The notes under the pieces are model-generated. The model was not told where the DNA came from, ran no database searches, and was given only the letters and a program-made list of their open reading frames with translations. A stretch of DNA of 10,201 nucleotides from an uncultured Clostridia bacterium (GTDB taxonomy: Bacteria > Bacillota > Clostridia > Lachnospirales > Lachnospiraceae): assembly GCA_947178045.1 (NCBI GenBank), contig CAMWWR010000033.1, positions 1 through 10,201 of the forward strand, read 5' to 3'. Every line of letters starts with the position of its first letter. The stretch's first letter is position 1. Shown here one piece after another: positions 1 through 6,681 of the stretch. The translations under genes and the position numbers were made by a program.

Positions 1-2
1 AG

Positions 3-1415
3 GCCTGGGCGCGGGTTTTCATGACCGATCTGGCGGTTTCCGAGGGAATTTGCGGGGAGATCGCGCTCTACGATATCGATGTTCCGGCGGCGGAGCTGAA
101 CAGGCGGATCGGCGCGCGGATCAACGAATCGCCGGATGCCGTTTCCAAGTGGGATTATAAGGTTTACACCGAGCTTGGCGACGCGCTCGACGGGGCGGAT
201 TTTGTGGCATGCTCCATCCTGCCCGGCACCTTCGACGAGATGGAGAGCGACGTTCATCTCCCGGAGGAATACGGAATTTATCAGTCCGTCGGCGATACGG
301 TGGGGCCGGGTGGCATTCTGCGGGCCATGCGCACCGTGCCGATCTACGAGGGCTTTGCACGCGCGATCAGGGAGCATTGCCCGGACGCGTGGGTGATCAA
401 TCTCACCAATCCGATGACCGCCTGCACAAAGACGCTCTATGATGTTTTCCCGGAAATCAAGGCGTTCGGATGCTGCCATGAGGTGTTCCATGCACAGGAA
501 TTTCTGTGCTGTGTGGCGCATGAATTATTGGGTGTTCCGCTTCCGACGCGGCATGAAATGCAGATCGACGCCTGCGGGGTGAACCATTTTACCTGGATCA
601 CCGAGGCGAATTACAACGGCACCGATATGCTTGCCATACTGCCGGAGTTTATTGATAAATTTTACGAAACGGGCTACTGCGAGCGTCCCGGCGTGGCGCC
701 GGACGATTTCCGCGATGATCCGTTCCGCTACGGAAACAAGGTAAAGATGGATCTGTTCCGGCGTTTCGGCGTGCTTGCGGCGGCGGGGGACCGGCATCTT
801 GTCGAATTTGTGAACAATTCCTGGTACATGAAGGATCAGCAGGACGCGGAAAAATGGCTCTATCACCTGACGACAGTGGCTTACCGCAAGCAGGATCGGA
901 TCAACAAAATCAACCAGTCCCGCCGCATTGCGGACGGGAAGGAGCCGATTGCGGTAAAGCACAGCGACGAGGAGATTGTGGAGCTGATGAAAGCATTGCT
1001 CGGTGTGATCCCACCGATGGTTTCCAACGCGAACACCGTGAATGTCGGGCAGATGGCGGACATGCCTCTCGGCTCGGTCGTCGAGACCAACTGCGTATTT
1101 TCCCGCGACAGCGTAAAGCCGATCGTTGCAAGGCCGCTTCCGAAGACGGTCAGCACGCTGGTGCTCCGCAATGCGATGAATATTGAAAACACCTATTATG
1201 GAATCAAGCACCGCGATCTGAATGAGATTTTTGAGGCTTTTGTCAACCAGCCGCTCTGTGCGGGACTTGCCATCGGGGATGCGCGGGAACTTTTCGGGCG
1301 CATGGTCCGCGCGACAGACGGGTATCTGAAACCGTATTTTCCGGTGCTTGAGCTGGCGGATTGCAGGCCAGCGTCCCGGTCATCAAAGAATATGCCGGAC
1401 GGATTTTTGCGGTAA
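3..1415 (+). CDS. lplD: GH4 alpha-galacturonidase, LplD-like (5' end cut by window edge)
   Basis: Glycoside hydrolase family 4 enzyme, most like the alpha-galacturonidases of the Bacillus LplD type. Family members use NAD+ and a divalent metal in an oxidation-elimination mechanism in the cytoplasm, cleaving alpha-galacturonides to free galacturonate. The frame is open to the left edge: the residues before the first ATG (position 21) read AWARVF, matching the segment that follows the family's Rossmann GGGS motif, so about 15-20 N-terminal residues are missing and ATG 21 is not the start. Counting from that ATG, visible marks are ALYDID (NAD-site strand, about 16-21), QSVGDTVGPGG (about 88-98), NLTNPMT (about 126-132), the metal-site GCCHE (Cys151/Cys152/His153) and GVNHFTW with His189, then NVGQMADMP and VETN near the C-terminus. 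The tail runs roughly 20 residues past the usual LplD end. A 12-base gap to the AEC gene suggests one operon. Recognition as GH4 is firm; galacturonide specificity is inferred from LplD similarity and context. Confidence 0.88.
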   Translation, partial: AWARVFMTDLAVSEGICGEIALYDIDVPAAELNRRIGARINESPDAVSKWDYKVYTELGDALDGADFVACSILPGTFDEMESDVHLPEEYGIYQSVGDTVGPGGILRAMRTVPIYEGFARAIREHCPDAWVINLTNPMTACTKTLYDVFPEIKAFGCCHEVFHAQEFLCCVAHELLGVPLPTRHEMQIDACGVNHFTWITEANYNGTDMLAILPEFIDKFYETGYCERPGVAPDDFRDDPFRYGNKVKMDLFRRFGVLAAAGDRHLVEFVNNSWYMKDQQDAEKWLYHLTTVAYRKQDRINKINQSRRIADGKEPIAVKHSDEEIVELMKALLGVIPPMVSNANTVNVGQMADMPLGSVVETNCVFSRDSVKPIVARPLPKTVSTLVLRNAMNIENTYYGIKHRDLNEIFEAFVNQPLCAGLAIGDARELFGRMVRATDGYLKPYFPVLELADCRPASRSSKNMPDGFLR

Positions 1416-1427
1416 GGGCGGAACCGT

Positions 1428-2486
1428 ATGATTGACGCATTTATTTTTGCCGCGAACGCGATTTTGCCGATTATATTAATGATCGTTCTGGGGTATCTTC
1501 TGAAGAGATCGGGGATGCTGACCAGGGGATTTCTCGATGTCGGAAACAGGCTGACGTTCCGGGTGCTGATTCCCGCGCTGCTCTATTATAATGTTTACGG
1601 AATCGGCAGTTTGAAGGAAATTAACTTCACCTTTGTGCTGTACGGGGTCGTGGCGATTTTTGTAATCTTCTTTCTTTCCGTTGCCGTGACCTGCGCCTTT
1701 ACGAGGGACAATGCAAAGCGCGGCGTGCTGATTCAGGCGATGTTCCGCTCGAATTACGCGATCATCGGTCTGCCGCTCGCCTCGTCGCTGTTCGGGGATA
1801 AGGGCGCGGCGGCAGCGGGCGTTATGTCCGCGTTCTGTGTGCCGCTCTTCAATGTGCTCAGCGTAATAGTGCTCACGGTATTTCACGGGGAGAAGGCACA
1901 GGGAGAAACGATTGCGGATGGCACAGCAAACACAGGCCGCACGGCGCGGGGAAAAGATAAAATTGACTTCAAAAAGATATTGATCGGCATTATCAAAAAT
2001 CCGCTGATTGTCGCAACGCTTCTCGGCCTTGCAACGCTCGTCGTCCGCGAGCTCTTTGTGCGGCTGGGGATTGGGTTCCGGCTTAGTAATATTCAGTTTC
2101 TGTACAAATCACTGGAGAATGTCAAGTCGATCTGCACGCCGTTCGCGCTGATCGTATTGGGCGGAAGGTTTGAATTCTCGGCGGTATCAAGGCTGTGGAA
2201 GGAGATCGTTTTCGGCACGCTGATCCGCACGGTCGCGGTTCCGGTGCTCGGACTTTCCGTCGCCTATCTGATCCGCGATGTGGTTGTTCCGGGCTTTGGC
2301 GGCGAGCATTTCGCCACCTTCATCGGAGTGTTCGCGACGCCCGTTGCGGTTGCAAGTGCGATTATGGCGAAGGAGATGGATGCGGACGACGAGCTGGCGG
2401 GGCAGCTGGTGGTCTGGACCAGCCTTATCAGTACGGTGACAATTTTTATCTATGTGACGATCCTGCGGGCGATCGGGATATTTTGA
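1428..2486 (+). CDS. AEC (auxin efflux carrier) family transporter
   Basis: A 352-residue integral membrane protein of the AEC/malate permease family (Mem_trans), whose bacterial members move organic acids by secondary transport. Hydrophobic segments are visible throughout: about residues 4-24 (AILPIILMIVLGYLL), 43-55, 65-90, and more from 110 to 150 and 190 to 350, consistent with about ten helices in two halves. A hydrophilic, Lys/Gly-rich loop at about 152-185 separates the halves. The family-type motif RSNYAIIGLPL lies near residues 107-117. A GGGCGGA stretch sits 5-6 bases before the ATG. It lies between the galacturonidase and kduD, so uptake or export of a uronate or keto-acid intermediate is a reasonable inference, but the substrate cannot be read from sequence and few AEC carriers are biochemically defined. 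Length and both termini look complete. Confidence 0.85.
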   Translation: MIDAFIFAANAILPIILMIVLGYLLKRSGMLTRGFLDVGNRLTFRVLIPALLYYNVYGIGSLKEINFTFVLYGVVAIFVIFFLSVAVTCAFTRDNAKRGVLIQAMFRSNYAIIGLPLASSLFGDKGAAAAGVMSAFCVPLFNVLSVIVLTVFHGEKAQGETIADGTANTGRTARGKDKIDFKKILIGIIKNPLIVATLLGLATLVVRELFVRLGIGFRLSNIQFLYKSLENVKSICTPFALIVLGGRFEFSAVSRLWKEIVFGTLIRTVAVPVLGLSVAYLIRDVVVPGFGGEHFATFIGVFATPVAVASAIMAKEMDADDELAGQLVVWTSLISTVTIFIYVTILRAIGIF

Positions 2487-2500
2487 GAAAGCGCTGATAA

Positions 2501-2509
2501 AAAGGGGGG
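2501..2509 (+). promoter_or_regulatory. Ribosome binding site deciding the kduD start
   Basis: The purine run AAAGGGGGG directly abuts the ATG at 2510 but is 6 bases from the ATG at 2516. Only the second spacing is normal for a Shine-Dalgarno, so it supports the shorter KduD product. Confidence 0.65.
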
Positions 2510-2515
2510 ATGGGT

Positions 2516-3271
2516 ATGATATTGGATAAGTTCAGCCTGGACGGGAAGGTAGCGATCGTAACAGGCAGCAGCGGGGGGCTCGGGCAGGGAATATGCAGGG
2601 CCTTTGTGGAGGCGGGAGCCAGAGTTTTCGGCGTTTCGACCAGCCCGAGCACGGCGACGAAGGAAATGCTCGGGGAGGAAAATTTTGAATTTATCGCGGC
2701 GGATCTTTCTTCACTCGACCCGGTCGACGCGATCGTCACAGGGGCGGTCGATACCTTCGGGCGTGTTGATATTCTGGTGAACAATGCGGGGATGATCCGG
2801 CGGCAGGATACAATTGATTTCAGTGTGGAAAACTGGGACAGTGTTATGAATGTGAACCTGCGCACGCTCTTTTTCCTCTCGCAGGCGGTCGCAAAGCAGT
2901 TCATCCGACAGGAGAGCGGCGGCAAGATCATTTCCATCGCGAGCATGCTGTCCTACCAGGGCGGGATCCGCGTCCCGAGCTACACGGCGAGCAAGTCCGC
3001 GGTGAAGGGCATCACGATGACCATGGCGAACGAGTGGGCGCAGTACGGCATCAACGTCAATGCGATCGCGCCCGGATATATGGCGACGAACAATACCAAA
3101 GATTTGCGCGCGGACGCGGACCGGAGCGAGGCGATTCTGGAGCGCATCCCTGCGGGACGCTGGGGTACTCCCGAGGATATTATGGGGGCGGCGGTGTTCC
3201 TCGCGTCGGCGGCGAGCGACTATGTCAACGGCTTTACGCTCGCGGTGGACGGTGGCTGGCTGGGCAGATAG
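2516..3271 (+). CDS. kduD: 2-dehydro-3-deoxy-D-gluconate 5-dehydrogenase (KduD), SDR family
   Basis: Classical short-chain dehydrogenase of 251 residues that interconverts 2,5-diketo-3-deoxygluconate and KDG with NAD(P)H, the last step of the unsaturated-uronate branch of pectin breakdown. Seen directly: cofactor motif TGSSGGLG at 16-23, NNAG at 89-92, and a catalytic tetrad of Asn114, Ser143, Tyr156 and Lys160 (SYTASK). The C-terminal half carries the KduD signature NAIAPGYMATNNT, then RIPAGRWG and SDYVNGFTLAVDGGW, nearly as in E. coli KduD. Start choice: ATG occurs at 2510 and 2516. The run AAAGGGGGG (2501-2509) directly abuts the first but is 6 bases from the second, and the second gives MILDKFSLDGK, matching the family N-terminus (MILxxFSLxGK). 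The AEC gene ends 29 bases upstream. The last base of the stop codon begins a hairpin. Unusually confident assignment. Confidence 0.95.
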   Translation: MILDKFSLDGKVAIVTGSSGGLGQGICRAFVEAGARVFGVSTSPSTATKEMLGEENFEFIAADLSSLDPVDAIVTGAVDTFGRVDILVNNAGMIRRQDTIDFSVENWDSVMNVNLRTLFFLSQAVAKQFIRQESGGKIISIASMLSYQGGIRVPSYTASKSAVKGITMTMANEWAQYGINVNAIAPGYMATNNTKDLRADADRSEAILERIPAGRWGTPEDIMGAAVFLASAASDYVNGFTLAVDGGWLGR

Positions 3272-3325
3272 TGTGAAAGGGGCGAAAGTTTGGCAAAGGG
3301 ATTTTGGGAGTGACCCCTTTCACAC
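3271..3325 (+). repeat. Perfect 12-bp inverted repeat (hairpin 1) at the kduD stop
   Basis: Left arm GTGTGAAAGGGG (3271-3282) and right arm CCCCTTTCACAC (3314-3325) are perfectly complementary around a 31-base loop. The left arm starts on the last base of the kduD stop. Inside the loop, AAAGGG (3295-3300) can pair with the same CCCTTT (3315-3320), so two pairings compete. No T-run follows, so it is not a standard intrinsic terminator. Possible roles are mRNA 3'-end stabilisation, attenuation, or part of a dispersed repeat. Confidence 0.8.
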
Positions 3326-3326
3326 A

Positions 3327-3372
3327 GAAGTTTTGAAAATGAAATCTGGTGGAATTTCATTTTCAAAACTTC
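3327..3372 (+). repeat. Perfect 19-bp inverted repeat (hairpin 2)
   Basis: GAAGTTTTGAAAATGAAAT (3327-3345) pairs without a mismatch with ATTTCATTTTCAAAACTTC (3354-3372) across an 8-base loop. It begins one base after hairpin 1 ends. The stem is AT-rich in a GC-rich neighbourhood and no T-tract follows it on either strand, so a simple terminator is unlikely. A stem this long and exact points to selection for structure or to a small palindromic repeat element. Confidence 0.85.
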
Positions 3373-3375
3373 CGG

Positions 3376-3397
3376 GCGGATGCAATGGCTGCTCCGC
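3376..3397 (+). repeat. Short imperfect hairpin 3
   Basis: GCGGA-T-GC (3376-3383) pairs with GCTCCGC (3391-3397), a 7-bp stem with T3381 bulged and a 7-base loop. It sits 3 bases after hairpin 2. Alone it would be unremarkable; it is listed because it extends the structured run. Confidence 0.4.
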
Positions 3398-3405
3398 ACA
3401 AGTTC

Positions 3406-3430
3406 AAAAACGGTCCGGCGGGCGGTTTTT
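3406..3430 (+). terminator. Possible intrinsic terminator or attenuator before the aldolase gene
   Basis: AAAAAC (3406-3411) pairs with GTTTTT (3425-3430), and GTCC pairs with GGGC inside (one G-T pair, one G-G mismatch) around a 3-base loop, giving a GC-rich core with A and T tracts on either side. This resembles a bidirectional intrinsic terminator, but the T-run is part of the stem and is followed by C. It lies 64 bases before the aldolase ATG, so it could end the kduD transcript or attenuate read-through. Confidence 0.45.
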
Positions 3431-3480
3431 CAAAAGGGCCGGAAACCGGGCTGTTACAGATAGATTTCAAATTTATTTTC

Positions 3481-3489
3481 AGGAGGAGG
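3481..3489 (+). promoter_or_regulatory. Strong ribosome binding site for the aldolase-VOC gene
   Basis: AGGAGGAGG lies just upstream of ATG 3495 and is the strongest Shine-Dalgarno in the window. It rules out the earlier in-frame starts that extend back into kduD. Confidence 0.75.
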
Positions 3490-3494
3490 AAGAA

Positions 3495-4466
3495 ATGGAC
3501 AACAAAAAATTTTTGGAGCAGATGGAATGCACGGGCATCGTTCCGGTTATTAAGCTGGAGAATACGGACGATGCCGTAAATCTTGCGAAGGCGCTGTATG
3601 ACGGCGGCATCCATTGCGCCGAGGTTACTTTCCGCGCGGCGGGTGCGGACAAGGTGATCTCGCAGATGGTGCAGGCTTATCCGGATATGCTGGTCGGCGC
3701 GGGCACGGTTCTCACGGTGGAGCAGTGCGACAAGGCAATCGAGGCGGGCGCGAAATTCTGCGTGGCGCCGGGACTGAACCCGACGGTGGTAAAGCACTGC
3801 CTGGACAAAGGGATTCCGTTCACGCCGGGTGTTGCAAACGGCAGCCAGATCGAGCAGGCGATGGAGCTTGGGCTTGATTTTGTAAAATTCTTCCCGGCGG
3901 AGCAGGCAGGCGGACTTGCTTATATCAAGGCGATCGCTGCGCCGTACTCCTCGATGAAATTCATGCCGACGGGCGGGATCAATGAGAACAACCTGAACAC
4001 TTATCTCGCGTTCAAGAAGATCGTCTGCTGCGGCGGCAGCTGGATCGTTCCGGACGCCCTTGTCAAGGCGGGCAAGTGGGAGGAGATTACGGCGCTCTGC
4101 CGCTCCGCGGTCAACAAGATGCTGGGCTTTTCGGTTGCGCATGTCGGCATCAACTGCGAGAACGAGGACGAGGCGAAAGCGACCACAGCGGATTTCGCGA
4201 AGCTGTTCGGCTGGGAGCAGAAGGTCGGCAACAGCAGCGTTTTTGCGGGCAGCTTTGTCGAGTGCATGAAGAAGCCGTACAAGGGCGCGAAGGGGCATAT
4301 CGCAGTGGCGACGAACAGCGTGCGCCGCGCGGTTTACCAGCTGGAGCACATGGGCGTTGCAATCGATATGTCTACGGCAAAATACGATGCGGACGGTAGG
4401 ATAACGTTCGCATATCTTCAGGATGAATTCAGCGGCTTCGCGGTTCATCTGGTGGAGAAGAAGTGA
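3495..4466 (+). CDS. eda: KDPG/KHG aldolase with fused C-terminal VOC (glyoxalase-fold) domain
   Basis: Class I aldolase that splits 2-keto-3-deoxy-6-phosphogluconate into pyruvate and glyceraldehyde 3-phosphate (cytoplasm). The start is fixed by a strong AGGAGGAGG four bases before ATG 3495; the frame stays open upstream into kduD but that part is not coding. Residues 1-209 form the TIM barrel: GIVPVI (14-19), AEVTFR with Glu43 and Arg47, GAGTV (68-72), the Schiff-base Lys131 in VKFFPAE, PTGGI (158-162) and the phosphate-site GGSW (180-183). Stand-alone KDPG aldolases are about 205-215 residues; this one has 323. Residues 210-323 form a complete-looking VOC domain that opens with FSVAHVGIN and has KGHIAVAT and FAVHLVE motifs. 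By eye, its glyoxalase I metal positions are His216, Glu256, His268 and His318. The domain's role is unknown; possibilities are sugar-acid binding, an isomerase or epimerase step, or detoxification. The stop overlaps the next ATG. Confidence 0.9.
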   Translation: MDNKKFLEQMECTGIVPVIKLENTDDAVNLAKALYDGGIHCAEVTFRAAGADKVISQMVQAYPDMLVGAGTVLTVEQCDKAIEAGAKFCVAPGLNPTVVKHCLDKGIPFTPGVANGSQIEQAMELGLDFVKFFPAEQAGGLAYIKAIAAPYSSMKFMPTGGINENNLNTYLAFKKIVCCGGSWIVPDALVKAGKWEEITALCRSAVNKMLGFSVAHVGINCENEDEAKATTADFAKLFGWEQKVGNSSVFAGSFVECMKKPYKGAKGHIAVATNSVRRAVYQLEHMGVAIDMSTAKYDADGRITFAYLQDEFSGFAVHLVEKK

Positions 4467-5299
4467 TGCGGCTGTTTATCCGCGCCCATGACCTGGGGAT
4501 GAAGGGCGAGGAAAGGGTTGTTGAACGGCTCTGTGAGCTGGGGCTTGACGGCGTGCAGCTGGTGGCCTACAAGGTGCTGCCGGAGGTGGCTTACGCGCCG
4601 GGGGCGATCGATTCCGAACGCGCCGCACAGGTTGCCGGCGCCTTCCGGAAGGCGGGCAAGAGCGTGCCGCTGCTCGGTGCATATTTTAACCCCGTCCATC
4701 CGAATGAGGAAAAGGTGAAAAACGGCATTGCGGTATTCCGCGACTATCTGCGGCTCGCGCACGATTTCGGCTGCGATACCGTCGGCTCAGAGACGGGCTC
4801 CTGCAACGGCGACCCGTGGATCTACCATCCGCAAAATCGCACCGATGAGACGCTTGCAAGAGTGATCCGCACGTTTTCCGAGCTCTGCGACTATGCGCAG
4901 GACTACGGCGCGTATGTCGGCATGGAGGGAGCGTTCGGCCATGTCTGCTACGATGTAAAATGCCTGGAACGCGCGGTGAAGAGCATCGGCAGGAGCAATA
5001 TCAGGATCATATTCGATCTGTATAATTATCTTGACGCATCGAATATTGACAGGCGCTATGACATCCTTGCCGAGGGGCTGCAGACCTTCGGCGACCGGAT
5101 CCATGTTTTCCACATCAAGGACTGCGTGATCGGGGAGGACGGCTCGCTGAAGCAGTGCGGGGTCGGGAAGGGGATTTTCGATTATTCGCGGATTCTTTCG
5201 GAGATAAAAAAGGTATGCCCGGATGCGAATCTTGTTTTTGAGGGGACGGTGGGGGAGGACATCCCGGACGCCGTCGCTCATATTAGAGAAAGGCTGTAG
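4466..5299 (+). CDS. Sugar phosphate isomerase/epimerase-like TIM-barrel protein (xylose isomerase-like, AP endonuclease 2 fold)
   Basis: A 277-residue protein of the AP_endonuc_2/xylose isomerase-like superfamily, which includes metal-dependent sugar isomerases, epimerases and dehydratases such as IolE and IolI. The expected metal tetrad can be placed: Glu154 (MEGAF), Asp184 (IIFDLYNYLD), His216 (VFHIKD) and Glu259 (VFEGT). Other visible barrel strands include VGSETG near residue 110. The ATG overlaps the aldolase stop (TGATG) with GGAG 8 bases upstream inside the aldolase gene, so translation is probably coupled; a GTG three bases earlier is less likely. The exact reaction is not recognisable. 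Position next to the aldolase and kduD suggests a uronate or keto-deoxy-sugar isomerisation, possibly replacing KduI or an epimerase. It is too short and lacks the look of mannonate dehydratase UxuA. Confidence 0.82.
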   Translation: MRLFIRAHDLGMKGEERVVERLCELGLDGVQLVAYKVLPEVAYAPGAIDSERAAQVAGAFRKAGKSVPLLGAYFNPVHPNEEKVKNGIAVFRDYLRLAHDFGCDTVGSETGSCNGDPWIYHPQNRTDETLARVIRTFSELCDYAQDYGAYVGMEGAFGHVCYDVKCLERAVKSIGRSNIRIIFDLYNYLDASNIDRRYDILAEGLQTFGDRIHVFHIKDCVIGEDGSLKQCGVGKGIFDYSRILSEIKKVCPDANLVFEGTVGEDIPDAVAHIRERL

Positions 5300-5351
5300 C
5301 GCAGGACGGCAGTAAAAGGCAGCAGGAAGTAAAAACCACAGGAGTAATATT

Positions 5352-6455
5352 ATGTCTTATTTAACATTGAGAGGGATCAACAAGATTTACCCGAACGGCT
5401 TCCACGCTGTTCACGATTTCAATCTTGAGATTGAAAAGGGCGAATTTATCGTGTTTGTCGGCTCGTCCGGCTGCGGTAAATCCACAACGCTGCGAATGAT
5501 CGCAGGGCTTGAAAATATCAGCAAGGGCGACTTTTTTATTGACGGGGTAAGGGCAAATGAAAAGGGTCCCCGCGAGCGCGGTGTTGCCATGGTGTTCCAG
5601 AGCTACGCGCTTTATCCGCACATGTCGGTCTACGACAACCTCGCGTTCGGTCTGATGCTTCAGGGTGTCGATGAGGACGTCATTGAAAAGAAGGTGCTGA
5701 ACACCGCGAAAATCCTCGGTCTCACCGATTATCTGGACCGGAAGCCGCGCGCGCTTTCGGGCGGACAGCGGCAGAGAGTCGCGGTCGGGCGCGCGATCAT
5801 CCGCAGGGTCGATATTTTCCTGATGGATGAGCCGCTCTCGAACCTTGATGCGAAGCAGAGGGTTACAATGCGCTCGGAGATCACGCAGATCCACCGTGAG
5901 ACCGGCGCGACCACGATCTATGTGACGCACGATCAGACCGAGGCAATGACGATGGCCGACCGGATCGTCGTCATGAAGGCGGGCTACATCCAGCAGGTGG
6001 GTACGCCGCACGATCTGTATTTCAACCCTTCCAATATGTTTGTCGCGGGCTTTATCGGGGAGCCGCCGATGAATTTTATCGACGGGAAGCTGGAGGGCGG
6101 AAAAATAAATATCGGCGGTACGGAGCTCGACCTGAGCGCGATTGCCGACAGGAGCGTCCTCAACAAATACGACAACCAGGAGGTCGCGTTCGGCTTCCGC
6201 CCGGAGGCGATCCGGCTGGTTGGCAGGGAGGACACGCAGAAGGCTTATCAGCTTTCCGGCAATGTCGAGCTGACGGAGCTTCTGGGCGACAATACGAACG
6301 TCTATATCGACATCCACGGCGTCAAATCCATTCTCAAGGTGGATCCGCACGATACGCCGAAGATGGATTCTGTTCTGGAGTTTGCGATTCCGTACGAGAG
6401 CGTCTATCTGTTTGACAGGCAGACGGAGAGGCGGATCAAGCTGCGGGAAGCATAA
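5352..6455 (+). CDS. ugpC: ABC transporter ATP-binding protein, UgpC/MsmX type
   Basis: A 367-residue ATPase of the carbohydrate-importer (CUT1) class. Motifs in order: Walker A GSSGCGKST (37-45), Q-loop in VFQSYALYPHMS, signature LSGGQRQ (135-141), Walker B with Asp159 and Glu160 (FLMDEPLSNLD), and H-loop His193 (THDQTEAMT). A C-terminal TOBE/OB regulatory region (about 240-367) includes FGFRPEAI. AGGAG lies 7 bases before ATG 5352. No permease or solute-binding protein gene is visible here. Firmicute MsmX-type ATPases are known to energise several sugar importers encoded elsewhere, including systems for pectin-derived oligosaccharides, which would suit this locus. Whether it is shared or dedicated to an importer outside the window is not visible. 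Gap of 52 bases after the isomerase. Confidence 0.92.
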   Translation: MSYLTLRGINKIYPNGFHAVHDFNLEIEKGEFIVFVGSSGCGKSTTLRMIAGLENISKGDFFIDGVRANEKGPRERGVAMVFQSYALYPHMSVYDNLAFGLMLQGVDEDVIEKKVLNTAKILGLTDYLDRKPRALSGGQRQRVAVGRAIIRRVDIFLMDEPLSNLDAKQRVTMRSEITQIHRETGATTIYVTHDQTEAMTMADRIVVMKAGYIQQVGTPHDLYFNPSNMFVAGFIGEPPMNFIDGKLEGGKINIGGTELDLSAIADRSVLNKYDNQEVAFGFRPEAIRLVGREDTQKAYQLSGNVELTELLGDNTNVYIDIHGVKSILKVDPHDTPKMDSVLEFAIPYESVYLFDRQTERRIKLREA

Positions 6456-6471
6456 GTAAGTGAGGGAGAAT

Positions 6472-6494
6472 GCCTGCCGGCCTTTCGGCCGGTG
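6472..6494 (+). repeat. GC-rich hairpin after the ABC ATPase gene
   Basis: CCGGCC (6477-6482) pairs with GGCCGG (6487-6492) around a TTTC loop, with G-T pairs possible outside it. It lies about 20 bases past the ATPase stop and has no following T-run. It may protect the 3' end of the upstream message or belong to the palindrome cluster that follows. Confidence 0.6.
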
Positions 6495-6536
6495 TGCCTG
6501 ACGAAAATAGAGAAAAAAGGACAGGGATGATCCGCG

Positions 6537-6614
6537 GATGCCTGCGCAGCAGGCATCGGATAAAATCCAGGTGCCTGCGCGCTGCCGGACACCGGATTGC
6601 GGATATGCGCAGGC
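6537..6614 (+). repeat. Cluster of GCCTGC/GCAGGC palindromes before uxaB
   Basis: GATGCCTGC (6537-6545) and GCAGGCATC (6549-6557) form a perfect 9-bp hairpin with a GCA loop. GCCTGCGC (6573-6580) pairs perfectly with GCGCAGGC (6607-6614). The core GCCTGC also occurs at 6472, giving three direct and two inverted copies in about 140 bases. The stretch is open in the uxaB frame but its translation is not family-like, so I read it as non-coding and possibly REP-like. Confidence 0.6.
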
Positions 6615-6681
6615 GGGCAGGAGGAAAAAACGCCCTTCTGCATCGTCAAAAAATAAGCGGCGCAGAAATGGGGAACGATAC

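Noticed and set aside
525..1211. Minus-strand open frame (228 codons) opposite the GH4 gene
   Set aside because: Shadow of the GH4 reading frame, His/Arg-rich and without domain signals.
3271..3430. CRISPR array or insertion sequence in the kduD-aldolase spacer
   Set aside because: The repeats are inverted, each different and not evenly spaced; there is no transposase gene or target-site duplication that I can see.
3060..3494. N-terminal extension of the aldolase frame back into kduD
   Set aside because: It would overlap the conserved kduD C-terminus and translate the hairpin region; AGGAGGAGG before ATG 3495 and the usual Eda N-terminus fix the start there.
3363..4448. Minus-strand open frame (361 codons) opposite the aldolase-VOC gene
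   Set aside because: Antisense to a gene with full active-site motifs and a strong ribosome binding site; no family-like pattern in the antisense product.
6538..6681. N-terminal extension of UxaB from ATG 6538
   Set aside because: The added 48 residues are basic, low in complexity and unlike the family, and they come from the palindrome cluster; ATG 6682 matches the UxaB N-terminus.
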